Shown one piece after another: positions 1 to 9,559 of a stretch of DNA of 64,000 bases. Numbering within the stretch: position 1 is the first letter of the stretch; each line of letters begins with the position of its first letter. This DNA comes from an uncultured Pseudodesulfovibrio sp. (GTDB lineage Bacteria > Desulfobacterota > Desulfovibrionia > Desulfovibrionales > Desulfovibrionaceae): assembly GCF_963675635.1 (NCBI RefSeq), contig NZ_OY776488.1:1463501-1527500 (forward strand). The letters are read 5' to 3'. Both the position numbers and the translations under genes were made by a program. A model generated the notes under the pieces. It saw only the letters and a list, made by a program, of their open reading frames with translations. It searched no databases and was not told the DNA's origin.

Positions 1-325
1 CCTGAAGGTTCAGAGTAGTGTCTTCGGGTCTGTTCTGTGGGATAGTCACTGTCACCAGAATGGCCAGTTGGTGGATATTTTCGACTTTGAGGGCTTTTCG
101 ATCAACATTCTCGATCTTCACATCATAATCGTCGATAAACGAATACGGGTCTGCCACAAGGAGACCGAGTCCCGGGTCTGTTATGCATTGCAACAGCAGA
201 AAGGGTGAATCTTCACTCTTAACGCTCAGCAGTGCAAACTCGCGCTTGTCTTCAAGCCCCACGAGTCCCCGGGGGAAATAAATGATACCTTCGGAGCTGA
301 CTTCTCGCTCCCCCAGTCGCGTCAT
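1..325 (-). CDS. fliW: Flagellar assembly factor FliW (3' end outside window)
   Basis: Translation from the ATG at 325 gives 108 residues that resemble the N-terminal part of FliW, including the [10 protein letters not shown] stretch and a [11 protein letters not shown] segment. FliW binds flagellin and sequesters CsrA, so it couples filament assembly to post-transcriptional control. The ATG overlaps the last base of the csrA stop codon (TAATG), so the two genes are probably translationally coupled. It is the last visible gene of the flagellar operon. The C-terminus lies before base 1, so completeness cannot be judged. The family call rests on motif resemblance and on the csrA partner. Confidence 0.88.
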   Translation of the reverse strand, partial: MTRLGEREVSSEGIIYFPRGLVGLEDKREFALLSVKSEDSPFLLLQCITDPGLGLLVADPYSFIDDYDVKIENVDRKALKVENIHQLAILVTVTIPQNRPEDTTLNLQ

Positions 326-567
326 TATTTTTTGTTTTCTTTCTTTTGCCATAGCGCAGCCGCCGCGAGCAGGTCCTGCTGGCTGATTTCCAGCGCCTGC
401 CTGTTCTGTTCCTTGATCTTAAGATACACCTCTTCCCGATAGACAGTCATGTCTTCAGGAACTTCCAGGCCGATCTTTATCTGCTTCCCCTGAACGCTCA
501 GGATCTTCAGCTTGATATTATCGCCCAGATAGAGGCTTTCTCCCGGTCTCCGGGTCAGTATCAACAT
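325..567 (-). CDS. csrA: Carbon storage regulator CsrA
   Basis: This is an 80-residue RNA-binding protein beginning [11 protein letters not shown], the standard CsrA N-terminus, followed by the conserved [19 protein letters not shown] block that contains the RNA-contacting arginine. CsrA dimers bind GGA motifs in mRNA leaders; in many flagellated bacteria they repress flagellin translation and are antagonised by FliW. The start is placed at 567 because AGGA lies just upstream and the family begins with MLIL; an in-frame upstream ATG at 600 would add 11 unrelated residues. The C-terminal tail of about 25 residues is longer than in the 61-residue E. coli protein. It lies between flgL and fliW. 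Confidence 0.96.
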   Translation of the reverse strand: MLILTRRPGESLYLGDNIKLKILSVQGKQIKIGLEVPEDMTVYREEVYLKIKEQNRQALEISQQDLLAAAALWQKKENKK

Positions 568-658
568 GTGATTCCTAATTCTTTCCTTCGGCTTGTCCAC
601 ATCACGCGGATATTCAGAGCCGACTACATTACGTAATTACTTTAGTAAAGCTTTTCAC

Positions 659-2314
659 TTAGATAAACTTACCCAGATTCAATTGCATAATCATGGAAGT
701 TGACCGCAGAACGGATTCATACACAATCTGCTGCTGGGCCAATTGCGTCATCAATTCCGATACATCCGCATCTTCAATGGAACTGATAAGAGAATCCTCA
801 TTGAGCTTCAGCCCATCCAGAATCCCCTTGCTGACAGCCAATCTATTTTCTCGGCCGCCAATTTCCGCAACAGAATTCATGAGATGTTCCTGAACTTTTT
901 TCAAGTTGGCGAGAGACTGCTGACACCCAGTTTGGTTGTTGGTCTCGGCAAAGGCCACAAGATTACCCATGACTTCAAAAAGATTTTGGGAAACTTCATC
1001 GTCGCCCTGAATGGTCAACCCCATTTTTGAACCATTGGCATCATGGAATACCCGGCTTCCGCTCATACTGGAAAGAGGCACAATAGAACCATTTGATGCG
1101 AGGATATTGTCGGGATCCATATAGATTCCGCCAAAGATATCCTTGCCCACGGAATTGACCTGTACCTGTTCACTGGATGAAACATCCAATTTGATGGCTG
1201 CACTTCTGGGACGAATAACATATTGCTGTCCGGGTTGAAGCACATTGGAACCGGCATTGCTCAACGTCAGAATTCCGCCGTTGGCTACACTGAGGACTGC
1301 GTTGTCCGCTGTAGCATCAGCAGGAGCCACATTGCCAGTCACCCAATTGATGCCGCCATCCATGCTGTAGGAATAGTGAATTTCCTGGTCCATGGTCACA
1401 TCAGACGTATTGTCGATACGGACCGTCACATTTTTATCAAGAAAGGAACCGGAAGCACTCGGCTTGATTTGGTTTGATCCAGGACCCATGGCATCAACCT
1501 GCGGCGGCGGATCATCATCATCGCCCATATATTGAACCGAAGGCCGTATCCACATCCACGTGCCATCAGAAACAGAAGGATCAGTCTGATGATTGACCTT
1601 AATTTCCGGATCATTGGCAAACGTCACAGAGGTTCCACTCTGTGGAAGACTCAATGTACCGCCTGTGATGGAAGCATCGTTCTGCCATGTATCACCGCCA
1701 TCCAGGGAATACCGGATGCCGAGGTTGGGATCAGAAAGATTCATGGGGTCACCGACAGCCGATGCCCCGGTCGTATCGAAATACTGGACAAGCACCGTTG
1801 AACTGGCCGAACCATTGACCGTGAAATCGGCATTGGTGCCAAAATCTTCATCATTGGTCGTCAACCACATGATCTCTTTGAATGCCGGGTCGTTAACTTT
1901 GTGACCGGCAAAAATGGATTTGCCTTCAAAGTCCGAGTTGGCAAGACCGATCAGCTGTTCAAACAGGGAACGCATCTCGTAACTGACCTGCTCACGGTTG
2001 TTCGCATCAACGGTTCCAGTTGCCACCTGCTCGGCAAGTTCCTTTGCACGAGTCAGGATGGTTGAGACCTGCATAAGCGATTCGTCAGCGCTACCAAGCC
2101 AGCCTTTGGCTGTGGAAATATTTTCTTTATACTGTTCAAGGGAACGCAAGGTATCACGATGGTCCAGAATACGGGTCATGCCGGTAGGATCATCACTTGG
2201 CTTGTTGATCCGCTTCTGAGTCTGGGCCTTGACGTTCAGGTCCATCAACTCGGTCAACGACGTGTTCAAGTTGAAGACATACCTGTCAAAAAGCATTTGT
2301 TGCGTTACGCGCAT
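659..2314 (-). CDS. flgL: Flagellar hook-associated protein 3 FlgL, enlarged
   Basis: FlgL is the hook-filament junction protein exported through the flagellar type III system. The N-terminal 140 residues (MRVTQQMLFDRYVFNLN, then NKPSDDPTG) and the C-terminal 100 residues (heptad-rich, ending MQLNLGKFI) match the flagellin-like D0/D1 core. At 551 residues it is far longer than the roughly 300-residue enteric protein. The extra material, about residues 150-430, contains two copies of a module that starts with YSLDGGDTW (202-210) or YSMDGGINW (316-324) and ends in WIRP (255-258) or YVIRP (365-369). The opening motif matches the Asp-box pattern S-x-D-x-G-x-x-W. It follows flgK by 15 bases. Confidence 0.95.
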   Translation of the reverse strand: MRVTQQMLFDRYVFNLNTSLTELMDLNVKAQTQKRINKPSDDPTGMTRILDHRDTLRSLEQYKENISTAKGWLGSADESLMQVSTILTRAKELAEQVATGTVDANNREQVSYEMRSLFEQLIGLANSDFEGKSIFAGHKVNDPAFKEIMWLTTNDEDFGTNADFTVNGSASSTVLVQYFDTTGASAVGDPMNLSDPNLGIRYSLDGGDTWQNDASITGGTLSLPQSGTSVTFANDPEIKVNHQTDPSVSDGTWMWIRPSVQYMGDDDDPPPQVDAMGPGSNQIKPSASGSFLDKNVTVRIDNTSDVTMDQEIHYSYSMDGGINWVTGNVAPADATADNAVLSVANGGILTLSNAGSNVLQPGQQYVIRPRSAAIKLDVSSSEQVQVNSVGKDIFGGIYMDPDNILASNGSIVPLSSMSGSRVFHDANGSKMGLTIQGDDEVSQNLFEVMGNLVAFAETNNQTGCQQSLANLKKVQEHLMNSVAEIGGRENRLAVSKGILDGLKLNEDSLISSIEDADVSELMTQLAQQQIVYESVLRSTSMIMQLNLGKFI

Positions 2315-2329
2315 TCCAGTTCCCTCTCG

Positions 2330-4468
2330 TTACGGCTTGAGTGACAAAATCGTTTGGAGCATCTGATCAGCCGTGGAGATAAGCTTAGCCGCCGCAGTGT
2401 AGGAGGCCTGATACTTGATGAGGTCGCTCATTTCCTCATCCAGGTTCACGCCTGAGACCTGCTGCTGCCGCTCGTTCAGATCGTTGGACAATGTGCCATA
2501 AAAATTCTTGTTGAACTCCGCTCTGTTGGTGTCAGAACCCACATTACCGACAATACCGTTGTAATAGTCGAGAATAGTCTGAGTGGTGGCCCCTTCATGA
2601 GCAGTATGCGTAGTTACATTCTCTTCCCGCAATTTGTACATCGACAGTGCCGTGGAGTTATCACCTGCATTCATTTCACCTGAGCCGTTGACATGCCCTG
2701 TGGCCAAATAATCAATATCGCTTGATATTTTTTCATTGATCACCATATCTTTGGCGGTCTCACCCCTAAAGAATGTATTGATGCCAAGAGCGGCATACAA
2801 TCCAGCTGAGTCCGTGCCAAAGGCGAAGGAATACCCATCTGCCGCTTTCAATTGGATCTTGTTGTTGACGATAGATGCATCGATCATGTTGCCGTAGGTG
2901 TTGTCAAAAGCTGTCACCACATCTTCAAGTGTGTGAATAGCAGGATTGAACGTGCCGCCATTACCATCAAAATCAAGGGCGGCAGACGAAGCCAGCAACC
3001 CGGTCGACTCGTTGTAAATATAGACAAATGAACTACCGGACTGAAGCTTGTCGCCAAAGGCAAGGCCAGTGGAATCGCTCGCCAAAGCCTTGTTTGTGTA
3101 GTCCACCTGATACGTCCCATCGAGGGCCGTGTAAGTTTGCAACCCGGCACCCTGACTATGTCTGCGGTTGGTTTCCCACACAACGGTCCGAGCCAGTTCA
3201 TCAAGCTTGGAGCGATACTTACCCACATAGGTGTCACGGAAAGTCAGGAGTGCCGCAATGGACCCGCCGGTCAGGCGTCGAGAATTTTCTTCGCCATTGA
3301 AATGCTGCTGCGGCGTGATCTCCTCTACACTTGAGGTATTCTGCACCCAGTAAAGTCCCTGATGTGGACTGATGATATATCGATCACCCTTCTGGAATGT
3401 TCCCGCAGGCGTTCCCTTGGAATTCGTATCTGAACCAAACCAGATCTGCAGACCTTCGACGTTGACACGACTGTCATAGTCTCGAGCATGAAAGCGTCGC
3501 TCACTCCCGTCTTCATTGGTCAACCAGGACACACCGCCATCCAGAGAAACCCTGAATTCTGCAGAGTTGCTACCACTCGTTACTTGACCGGCCTCAGTTG
3601 AACCGGAATTGGAAGCCACAAACTCGATTGTGTATTCGTAATCATCATTGCCATCGAAGTAGACATTCCCGGCAAACGTCGAATCAGGTCGTAAATCTTC
3701 GGTCTTGACCGCCGAGTTGAACTCAAGGGAGAAATGGCTTTCGCCATCCACCAGCGTCTGACCGGCCTGAGTCAGAATCGTGAAATTTCCCCCGCCGTTG
3801 TCAATGGTCTTGACGTCCACAAGCTTTGCCAGATCACGAACCTTTCTGGCCCGTTCATCAAACAGCGCATTAGCATTGTTTTGGCCCTCGACATTATGCA
3901 CCTGAATTTCTTCATTCAGAGAAGCGATTTCTTCCATGAGCTTGTTGGCTTCATTAACTTGGGCGGCAACATCACCGTTGATCCGTTCCTGCATGAGCGA
4001 GAGATCGGTATCGACCTGTCTCAAGGTGGAAATCAGTGTAGCGGCATCATTGAGCACAGTCTGCCGAGCGCCATAGTTATCAGGGCGCTGCGAGACTTCG
4101 TTCCACGAATTGAAATATTTTGACAGGGAATCACTGACACCTGTACCGCTGGACTCATTAAGCAGGTTTTCCACGGACTTGAGTTGTTCCCACAGGTTGC
4201 CCCACTTGTCTGTGAGCGCGGACTGTTGAAGATACATGGCCTCAACCATGTCATCGAAATGTCGAACGACCTCCTTGGCAACGACACCTGTCCCGAGCTG
4301 ACCGGGAGAGTAGTCGATATACATGCCTTCTTCCAGAACGACAGACCGGCGCGAATACCCATCAGTATTGACATTGGCAATATTCTGACCAGTAACTTGA
4401 AGCTGTGTCTGCGAAGCAAACAAGGCCCATCGGCCCATATCGAGAATGGAATTGGCACCAAAGGACAT
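2330..4468 (-). CDS. flgK: Flagellar hook-associated protein 1 FlgK, enlarged
   Basis: FlgK is the first hook-filament junction protein. The N-terminus carries the rod/hook signature (GQNIANVNTDGYSRR at about 27-41) and the C-terminus ends in the conserved heptad region (GVNLDEEMSDLIKYQASYTAAAK and onward). Its 712 residues exceed the roughly 550 of E. coli. An insert at about residues 260-375 contains VSLDGGVSW (307-315) and ends GDRYIISP (361-368), the same module as the two in FlgL. The gene starts directly after the flgN-like chaperone stop, with no intergenic bases, and is followed by flgL, so the trio is likely made and exported together. Confidence 0.95.
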   Translation of the reverse strand: MSFGANSILDMGRWALFASQTQLQVTGQNIANVNTDGYSRRSVVLEEGMYIDYSPGQLGTGVVAKEVVRHFDDMVEAMYLQQSALTDKWGNLWEQLKSVENLLNESSGTGVSDSLSKYFNSWNEVSQRPDNYGARQTVLNDAATLISTLRQVDTDLSLMQERINGDVAAQVNEANKLMEEIASLNEEIQVHNVEGQNNANALFDERARKVRDLAKLVDVKTIDNGGGNFTILTQAGQTLVDGESHFSLEFNSAVKTEDLRPDSTFAGNVYFDGNDDYEYTIEFVASNSGSTEAGQVTSGSNSAEFRVSLDGGVSWLTNEDGSERRFHARDYDSRVNVEGLQIWFGSDTNSKGTPAGTFQKGDRYIISPHQGLYWVQNTSSVEEITPQQHFNGEENSRRLTGGSIAALLTFRDTYVGKYRSKLDELARTVVWETNRRHSQGAGLQTYTALDGTYQVDYTNKALASDSTGLAFGDKLQSGSSFVYIYNESTGLLASSAALDFDGNGGTFNPAIHTLEDVVTAFDNTYGNMIDASIVNNKIQLKAADGYSFAFGTDSAGLYAALGINTFFRGETAKDMVINEKISSDIDYLATGHVNGSGEMNAGDNSTALSMYKLREENVTTHTAHEGATTQTILDYYNGIVGNVGSDTNRAEFNKNFYGTLSNDLNERQQQVSGVNLDEEMSDLIKYQASYTAAAKLISTADQMLQTILSLKP

Positions 4469-4951
4469 TTACAACCTCCCGGATAACAACCGAGCATTGC
4501 TTGGAGCCTGCGCGAATCGGCCTGAACGGCCGTACGCAGAGGTGTTCTTGGGCTTGATCTGGTTATGCATGAAGTCGAGCAGCCCCTTGCTCTGATCAAA
4601 CAGAGCCATGGCCATCTCATTATTCTTGGCAGCCTGGATAGCACATTTTTGTTCGGTCTCATCCAGCCGCTTGATCATTTCCCGACAATTCTTCGCCACG
4701 GTTTCTTCCATAAGGGGATACAGTTCACCCACCCTCTGGGCCTCAGGGGCAATCGCAGCTATCAGCTTACGCAGGGAGATACGTTCGGCCACAATCTGTC
4801 GCATGAGCTCCTGAATGGACAGCTCAATCTGGGATACCGATTGAGGCTTGAGTTGTCCAAGGCGGGAAAATTCTTCCTCAAGCAGAATGAGCAAGAGCAT
4901 TGTCGCCTTGTTCTGCCTGACCAGATTTTCCTCTATTAAACGGACATCCAT
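4469..4951 (-). CDS. flgN: FlgN-family flagellar export chaperone
   Basis: This 160-residue, mostly helical protein has the position and composition of FlgN, the cytosolic chaperone that escorts FlgK and FlgL to the export apparatus. The visible features are a long amphipathic helical N-terminal two thirds (for example LLLILLEEEFSRL near residue 20) and a flexible, basic C-terminal tail. Its stop abuts the flgK start. FlgN proteins diverge strongly in sequence, so the assignment relies on size, helical character and the flgN-flgK-flgL order. A generic flagellar helical protein cannot be excluded. Confidence 0.75.
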   Translation of the reverse strand: MDVRLIEENLVRQNKATMLLLILLEEEFSRLGQLKPQSVSQIELSIQELMRQIVAERISLRKLIAAIAPEAQRVGELYPLMEETVAKNCREMIKRLDETEQKCAIQAAKNNEMAMALFDQSKGLLDFMHNQIKPKNTSAYGRSGRFAQAPSNARLLSGRL

Positions 4952-5023
4952 ACCCCTCTCCCTTACATAACTTGTTTAAATCAAAACAAATCTTAACATT
5001 CTCAACAATCAGAAACTTTTCCT

Positions 5024-5794
5024 TCACCCGATCTTTGCAATTTTCCGACCAATTCCCCCATTCTTTTCGTCGCGGCTTTGCATTTCATATGCCTCTCCAC
5101 TCCCTGGTTTCCCGACACGGCTTCCATTCCCAAGCAGTCCATCACGAATCCTGTCTGCTTCAAGACGACGGGCCAGGTCATCAAGCTTGGCCTGCACTTC
5201 CATATCGTTCAAGACAGGGCTCGAAGACTTCCCCAGCAGCCCCGCCGCAATCGCGTCACTGTTCGTCTGCGGATCAATTCGATTGCCGCCGTCAACACTT
5301 ACACTTGCGCTTCCACCCCAATCTTCCAATGTCATGCCCAGTGGTTCTTTCCGCAACGGGATACCACCACCCTTTCCATCCAGAGCGATAGGTTGAGGAA
5401 CCAGGGGTTTGATATCAACCCCACCGGATAAAGTGGTTTTGCTTGTTTCCTTGAGCTTTTCACTGAGCTGGGAAAAGATCATGTCGGCCAGTCCGATGCC
5501 ACCAGCCTGAGCCATTTTCTCTGAAAACTCCTTGTCAAACATGGACATGTAACTGTCTTCCTGCTTGGAATGCAGATACCCTTCCTTGGGAACCGACTGT
5601 TTCATCTGCTGCCAGAGCTTGCCGATAAACACGGCTTCAAAATTCTGGCACGCCTTTTTAAGCTGCTCTTCCTTGGTATCAACGCCTTCGGTGAGCCGTT
5701 TCTTCAGGCCGTCCATTTCCTGCTTAAAACGGATAAGATCCTTTGTATCTGCCTGCTGAGCGGCTAAACGGGGATCAATGGTACTGCTGATCAT
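5024..5794 (-). CDS. flgJ: FlgJ-type rod-binding protein
   Basis: The product (about 256 residues) contains the FlgJ N-terminal rod-binding region: CQNFEAVFIGKLWQQMKQSVP, then SYMSMFDKEFSEKMAQAGGIGLADMI at about residues 48-110. FlgJ caps or scaffolds the growing rod in the periplasm. The C-terminal half is low-complexity and shows no recognisable glucosaminidase domain, so peptidoglycan cleavage is probably done by another protein. The start at 5794 was chosen because it lies one base after the flgI stop (TAG C ATG); a longer version would run into flgI. Confidence 0.85.
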   Translation of the reverse strand: MISSTIDPRLAAQQADTKDLIRFKQEMDGLKKRLTEGVDTKEEQLKKACQNFEAVFIGKLWQQMKQSVPKEGYLHSKQEDSYMSMFDKEFSEKMAQAGGIGLADMIFSQLSEKLKETSKTTLSGGVDIKPLVPQPIALDGKGGGIPLRKEPLGMTLEDWGGSASVSVDGGNRIDPQTNSDAIAAGLLGKSSSPVLNDMEVQAKLDDLARRLEADRIRDGLLGNGSRVGKPGSGEAYEMQSRDEKNGGIGRKIAKIG

Positions 5795-5795
5795 G

Positions 5796-6953
5796 CTAGA
5801 TAACCTCCACTTCCGCGTGCAGTGATCCCGCAACCTTGAGGGCGCGGATGATGGATATAAGGTCACGCGGTGCCGCACCTATGGAGTTGAGACCGTCCAC
5901 CAGTTCCTGCAACGTCGCACCTTCCATGAGCATCAATTGATTGTTCTGCTCCTGCACCTGAATATCAGTGGCGGGAGAAACCACAGTTTGACCATCAGAG
6001 AACGGGCCGGGCTGACTCACTTCCTGTGTTTCGGAAACAACAATCTGCAAGTTGCCGTGAGCCACGGCCACCTTGCTCAGACGCACATCCTGACCGAGCA
6101 CAACAGTACCCGTCTTCTCATCCACGACAACACGGGCCTTGCCGTCTGGCGAGATGTCGAGATTTTCAAGAGAAGCCATCAAGGGGACCATGTTGCCTCT
6201 GAACTTATCCGGCAATTCCAGTTCAATAGTGGAAATATCCGTAGCCGAGGCAAAACCACCGCCCATACTGGCGTTGATTTTGTTGACAACCTGCATGGTC
6301 GTACCAAAGTCTTGCACGCTCAGATTCAGGGTCATGGAATGCTGACTGTTGAACCGGAAAGGCACGCCTCTTTCAACGATAGCTCCATTGGGGATACGTC
6401 CTACCGTGGGAATGTTCTTCTGGGCATCCGCAGCTTCTCCGCCGATGGAAAAACCACCGATAGTCAATGCGCCCTGCCCCACGGCATACACACGACCATC
6501 AAGCCCTTTGAGGGGCGTAAGAAGAAGAATGCCACCCAACAGACTCTTGGCATCACCGAGTGATGAGACAGTCACATCAATGGCGGACCCGGGTTTTGCG
6601 GACACCGGCATCTTGGCTGTCACCATGACTGCGGCCACGTTCTTGGGCTTCAACTTGTCCGGGTTAGCCTCGACACCCATCTTTTCCAACATGTTGGCCA
6701 TGGAACGCATGGTAAAAGAAGATGAAGTGCCGTCACCTGTACCGGCCAGACCGACAACCAAGCCATATCCGACCAATTCGTTGTTTCGTACGCCGCTGAA
6801 ACTGGCGATGTCCTTCAGACGAGCCGCCCGTGCATCAGTCGGTACCAACACCGATGCCAGAAACACGAGCATAACGACGAAAAGAACTGTCAGTGTCAGT
6901 GACCGTGCCACTTCACTCGTATTGATGGGAGTTGTTTGCTGATTCAAACTCAT
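5796..6953 (-). CDS. flgI: Flagellar P-ring protein FlgI
   Basis: FlgI forms the periplasmic P-ring around the rod. The protein has an N-terminal hydrophobic signal ([20 protein letters not shown]) followed by [34 protein letters not shown], the very conserved start of mature FlgI, and ends with a conserved [15 protein letters not shown]-type C-terminus. The ATG at 6953 is preferred over an upstream GTG at 6962 because GAGGAG sits 8 bases before the ATG and touches the GTG. Length is about 385 residues, normal for the family. It follows flgH and precedes flgJ. Confidence 0.96.
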   Translation of the reverse strand: MSLNQQTTPINTSEVARSLTLTVLFVVMLVFLASVLVPTDARAARLKDIASFSGVRNNELVGYGLVVGLAGTGDGTSSSFTMRSMANMLEKMGVEANPDKLKPKNVAAVMVTAKMPVSAKPGSAIDVTVSSLGDAKSLLGGILLLTPLKGLDGRVYAVGQGALTIGGFSIGGEAADAQKNIPTVGRIPNGAIVERGVPFRFNSQHSMTLNLSVQDFGTTMQVVNKINASMGGGFASATDISTIELELPDKFRGNMVPLMASLENLDISPDGKARVVVDEKTGTVVLGQDVRLSKVAVAHGNLQIVVSETQEVSQPGPFSDGQTVVSPATDIQVQEQNNQLMLMEGATLQELVDGLNSIGAAPRDLISIIRALKVAGSLHAEVEVI

Positions 6954-7000
6954 GACGATCACTCCTCAACCTCTTGATAAAAAATTGTTACGCACATGCA

Positions 7001-7696
7001 TTAGAAAGGATAAATGTTGTCCAGAATCCGCGACAGCCAGCCTGGACGCTGCTTGTCGGCCAGAACTCCCTGACCATAGATTTCGATCTGCGCCTCGGCC
7101 AGACTCGTGGAGGAAATGGAGTTGTCAGCCTCGATATCACGCTGACGAATCAGCCCGCGTACCACGAGAAACTGTGTTTCGGCATTGACCCGGATACGCC
7201 GAGCCCCTTCGACCTGTAAAAGATTGCCAGGCAGTCTGCGCACAATACGAGTCGCAACCATGGCTTCGAATTCGGACTCCTGCTTGGTCTCGCCATTGCC
7301 TTTGAACTCGGAAGACTGAGATGCCTGAATGCTCGTTCCTGCCTTTGCCCCAAGAGTACCTACCAACGGGATACCACCAATCAACCCTGTCGTCGGCATG
7401 GCGGTGACACCTGTATTAATACTGTTTTCCTTGTCTGCCGTGGTTTCAGACTTCAACTTGGTATTGGCGGTCTCGGACACTCTCACCAGCACGATGTCAC
7501 CCACACGAGCAGCGCGGTTGTCGTCATAGAGAAACTCGGACCGATTAGTGTCATACAGTGAACCAGGGTTAAGTGCAGGGTCCTGCTCTTCGTAGACCGG
7601 AGGGGTCAGAACGGGCATGGGCTGTTCCTCATACCGAGGGGCACAACCGGCCACCAGCATGATCACAACCACTATACTCAATAAATATTGCCTCAT
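7001..7696 (-). CDS. flgH: Flagellar L-ring lipoprotein FlgH
   Basis: FlgH builds the outer-membrane L-ring, which confirms a Gram-negative flagellum. The 231-residue product has a lipoprotein signal with lipobox LVAGC (Cys at about residue 18) and the family segments SLYDTNRSEFLYDDNRAARVGDIV and GNGETKQESEFEAMVATRIV, plus a C-terminal IYGQGVLADKQRPGWLSR stretch. AGGAGAG lies just upstream of the ATG. It sits between flgA and flgI. Confidence 0.95.
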   Translation of the reverse strand: MRQYLLSIVVVIMLVAGCAPRYEEQPMPVLTPPVYEEQDPALNPGSLYDTNRSEFLYDDNRAARVGDIVLVRVSETANTKLKSETTADKENSINTGVTAMPTTGLIGGIPLVGTLGAKAGTSIQASQSSEFKGNGETKQESEFEAMVATRIVRRLPGNLLQVEGARRIRVNAETQFLVVRGLIRQRDIEADNSISSTSLAEAQIEIYGQGVLADKQRPGWLSRILDNIYPF

Positions 7697-7710
7697 GACT
7701 CTCTCCTTAC

Positions 7711-8724
7711 CTACCTGACGAGAACTGTGTCATCGCTGATCACAGTTGCCAGTACTGTCTTTTTACTTTGCAAATTCTTCACCGCCACCTGCTGCCCCAT
7801 TCCGGCTTCGCCAAGAGCTTCGGCCTTTATGGTTAACTGCACCTTCTTACCTCGATACATGAGATGAACGTGCTCACCCTTTTCAATAAGAGGGACCAGC
7901 TCCAAATGAGACAGCGTAAAAGGCTGTCCCCGCCCCAGTGTCCGTGCCATGCGCCACGGTCCGCCGGTTCCGTCCCACACATCATTCTTGTATGCCAGAT
8001 TCACCCGTTGGAATGACACCTTGTCACGAGTCAGCCGCTCAAATCGATTTAATGGCTGAGCTGCAACAGGCACGGCCTTCCAGACGTTGGCAAACACCAC
8101 ACAGACCTTTCGCAAAACGATCTTCCCATCGGGAGTGACTCCCTGCAGCTTGATCTGGTTCCGCCCGGGCTTCAGGTTGTCTCGCATACTGATGGACAGT
8201 GAGTCGTATTTATTGGGGAAAAAAATGTACCGGGGCATCTGAAAATTCTTGAAATCAACCTCACCGCCAAGATCCTTGGCCCGTGGCGTCAAAAAAGCGA
8301 CAATACGCGTCTTGAGCTCTTCACGACCAATGACCTGTCCACCGGTCTGCACCGTCATCTGACTCGGCAGAACCAGATTCTGTACAAGGTCACCCATGTA
8401 ATGATGAAGCACTCTTTTCAATTTATCCCGGGAGATTGACACAGGACGGCCAGGAGTGGCGGAAGCCTTCCAAAGCTTGATCCCGGAAAGGGTCTTCCAC
8501 TGGCTCTGGGCCATGTCATTCACTGGATCAGCTATTTCACCGAGCAAAACATCCGGTCCTTTAACGCAGACCGCATCACGCACCACGGCCTGCCACCCTG
8601 TACTGTCGGCGGCACCGGTCAATACGGGCAAACCCAACACCATGCCTGCCACCAAAGTGGCAAACAGATACCGGACAATCTCCGACCACCGTGTATTTTT
8701 GTTATGCTTGCTCGACATACGCAT
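7711..8724 (-). CDS. flgA: Flagellar basal body P-ring formation protein FlgA
   Basis: FlgA is the periplasmic chaperone for P-ring assembly. The product has an N-terminal membrane/signal segment (IVRYLFATLVAGMVLGLPVL) and a C-terminal SAF-type region: RLTRDKVSFQRVNLAY, then ARTLGRGQPFTLSHLELVPLIEKGEHV and a final AKNLQSKKTVLATVISDDTV-like end. At about 337 residues it is longer than the 219-residue E. coli protein because of an N-terminal extra domain. The start at 8724 has AAGGA at a suitable distance; ATGs at 8730 and 8718 are alternatives. It stands between flgG and flgH. Confidence 0.92.
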   Translation of the reverse strand: MRMSSKHNKNTRWSEIVRYLFATLVAGMVLGLPVLTGAADSTGWQAVVRDAVCVKGPDVLLGEIADPVNDMAQSQWKTLSGIKLWKASATPGRPVSISRDKLKRVLHHYMGDLVQNLVLPSQMTVQTGGQVIGREELKTRIVAFLTPRAKDLGGEVDFKNFQMPRYIFFPNKYDSLSISMRDNLKPGRNQIKLQGVTPDGKIVLRKVCVVFANVWKAVPVAAQPLNRFERLTRDKVSFQRVNLAYKNDVWDGTGGPWRMARTLGRGQPFTLSHLELVPLIEKGEHVHLMYRGKKVQLTIKAEALGEAGMGQQVAVKNLQSKKTVLATVISDDTVLVR

Positions 8725-8759
8725 GACCATCCTTGCAACAGGTTTTTTTCAATTACCCG

Positions 8760-9542
8760 TTACCGTTTGATATTAATGGCGGTCTGCAACATACCATCAG
8801 AAGTGGTGATGGCTTTTGAGTTGATCTCGAAAGCTCTCTGCCCGACAATCAGACCGACCATTTCATCCACCATTTCAACGTTGGACCCTTCAAGGAATCC
8901 CTGCGCAATGGTGCCGTAATTCTCATCACCGGGTGTACCGGACACAGCCGCACCGGAGGCTTCACTTTCGCGATAAAAATTGCGGCCCGTAGCAGTCAAA
9001 CCTGCCGGGTTCTGAAAACGGTAAATGTCGATATTACCTTCTGACAACGCCGTACCGTCCCTGTCCAGAGCGGCAATATTACCGTTCTCCGTGATGACGA
9101 CACTGACCGTTTCTGGCGGCACAGTGAATTCAGGCTGCAACGGCCAGCCTCCGGCGGTGACAACACGCCCCTGATCATCCAGTTTGAATGAACCGGCGCG
9201 GGTATAAACCTCATCACCATTCTGTAAAACCTGGAAAAAGCCGTCACCTTCGATAGCCATATCCAGCGGATTACCAGTGTTTTTGAAGTCGCCCTGAGTA
9301 AAAAACTTGTGCACAGTGACCGGCCGAACACCCATGCCTATCTGCATACCGACGGGGGTACGTCCGCCAGTCGCATTTTGGGTACCGGCGATCTGAAGCG
9401 TTTGGTACATGAGGTCTTCGAACTCCGCCCGACTCTTCTTGAATCCGGTGGTGTTCACGTTGGCCAGGTTGTTGGACAACGTGTCGATCTGAGTCTGCAT
9501 GGCGATCATGCCGGTGGCTGAGGTCCAGAGAGAACGCATCAT
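8760..9542 (-). CDS. flgG: Flagellar distal rod protein FlgG
   Basis: FlgG forms the distal rod. The 260-residue product matches the family along its length: MMRSLWTSATGM at the start, LSNNLANVNTTGFKKSRAEFEDLMYQ at about 23-48, and the C-terminal EGSNVEMVDEMVGLIVGQRAFE with KAITTSDGMLQTA. The start has AGGAGG eight bases upstream, with a doubled ATG at 9542 and 9539. It is co-transcribed after flgF. Confidence 0.96.
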   Translation of the reverse strand: MMRSLWTSATGMIAMQTQIDTLSNNLANVNTTGFKKSRAEFEDLMYQTLQIAGTQNATGGRTPVGMQIGMGVRPVTVHKFFTQGDFKNTGNPLDMAIEGDGFFQVLQNGDEVYTRAGSFKLDDQGRVVTAGGWPLQPEFTVPPETVSVVITENGNIAALDRDGTALSEGNIDIYRFQNPAGLTATGRNFYRESEASGAAVSGTPGDENYGTIAQGFLEGSNVEMVDEMVGLIVGQRAFEINSKAITTSDGMLQTAINIKR

Positions 9543-9559
9543 AACCGAATCCTCCTAAA

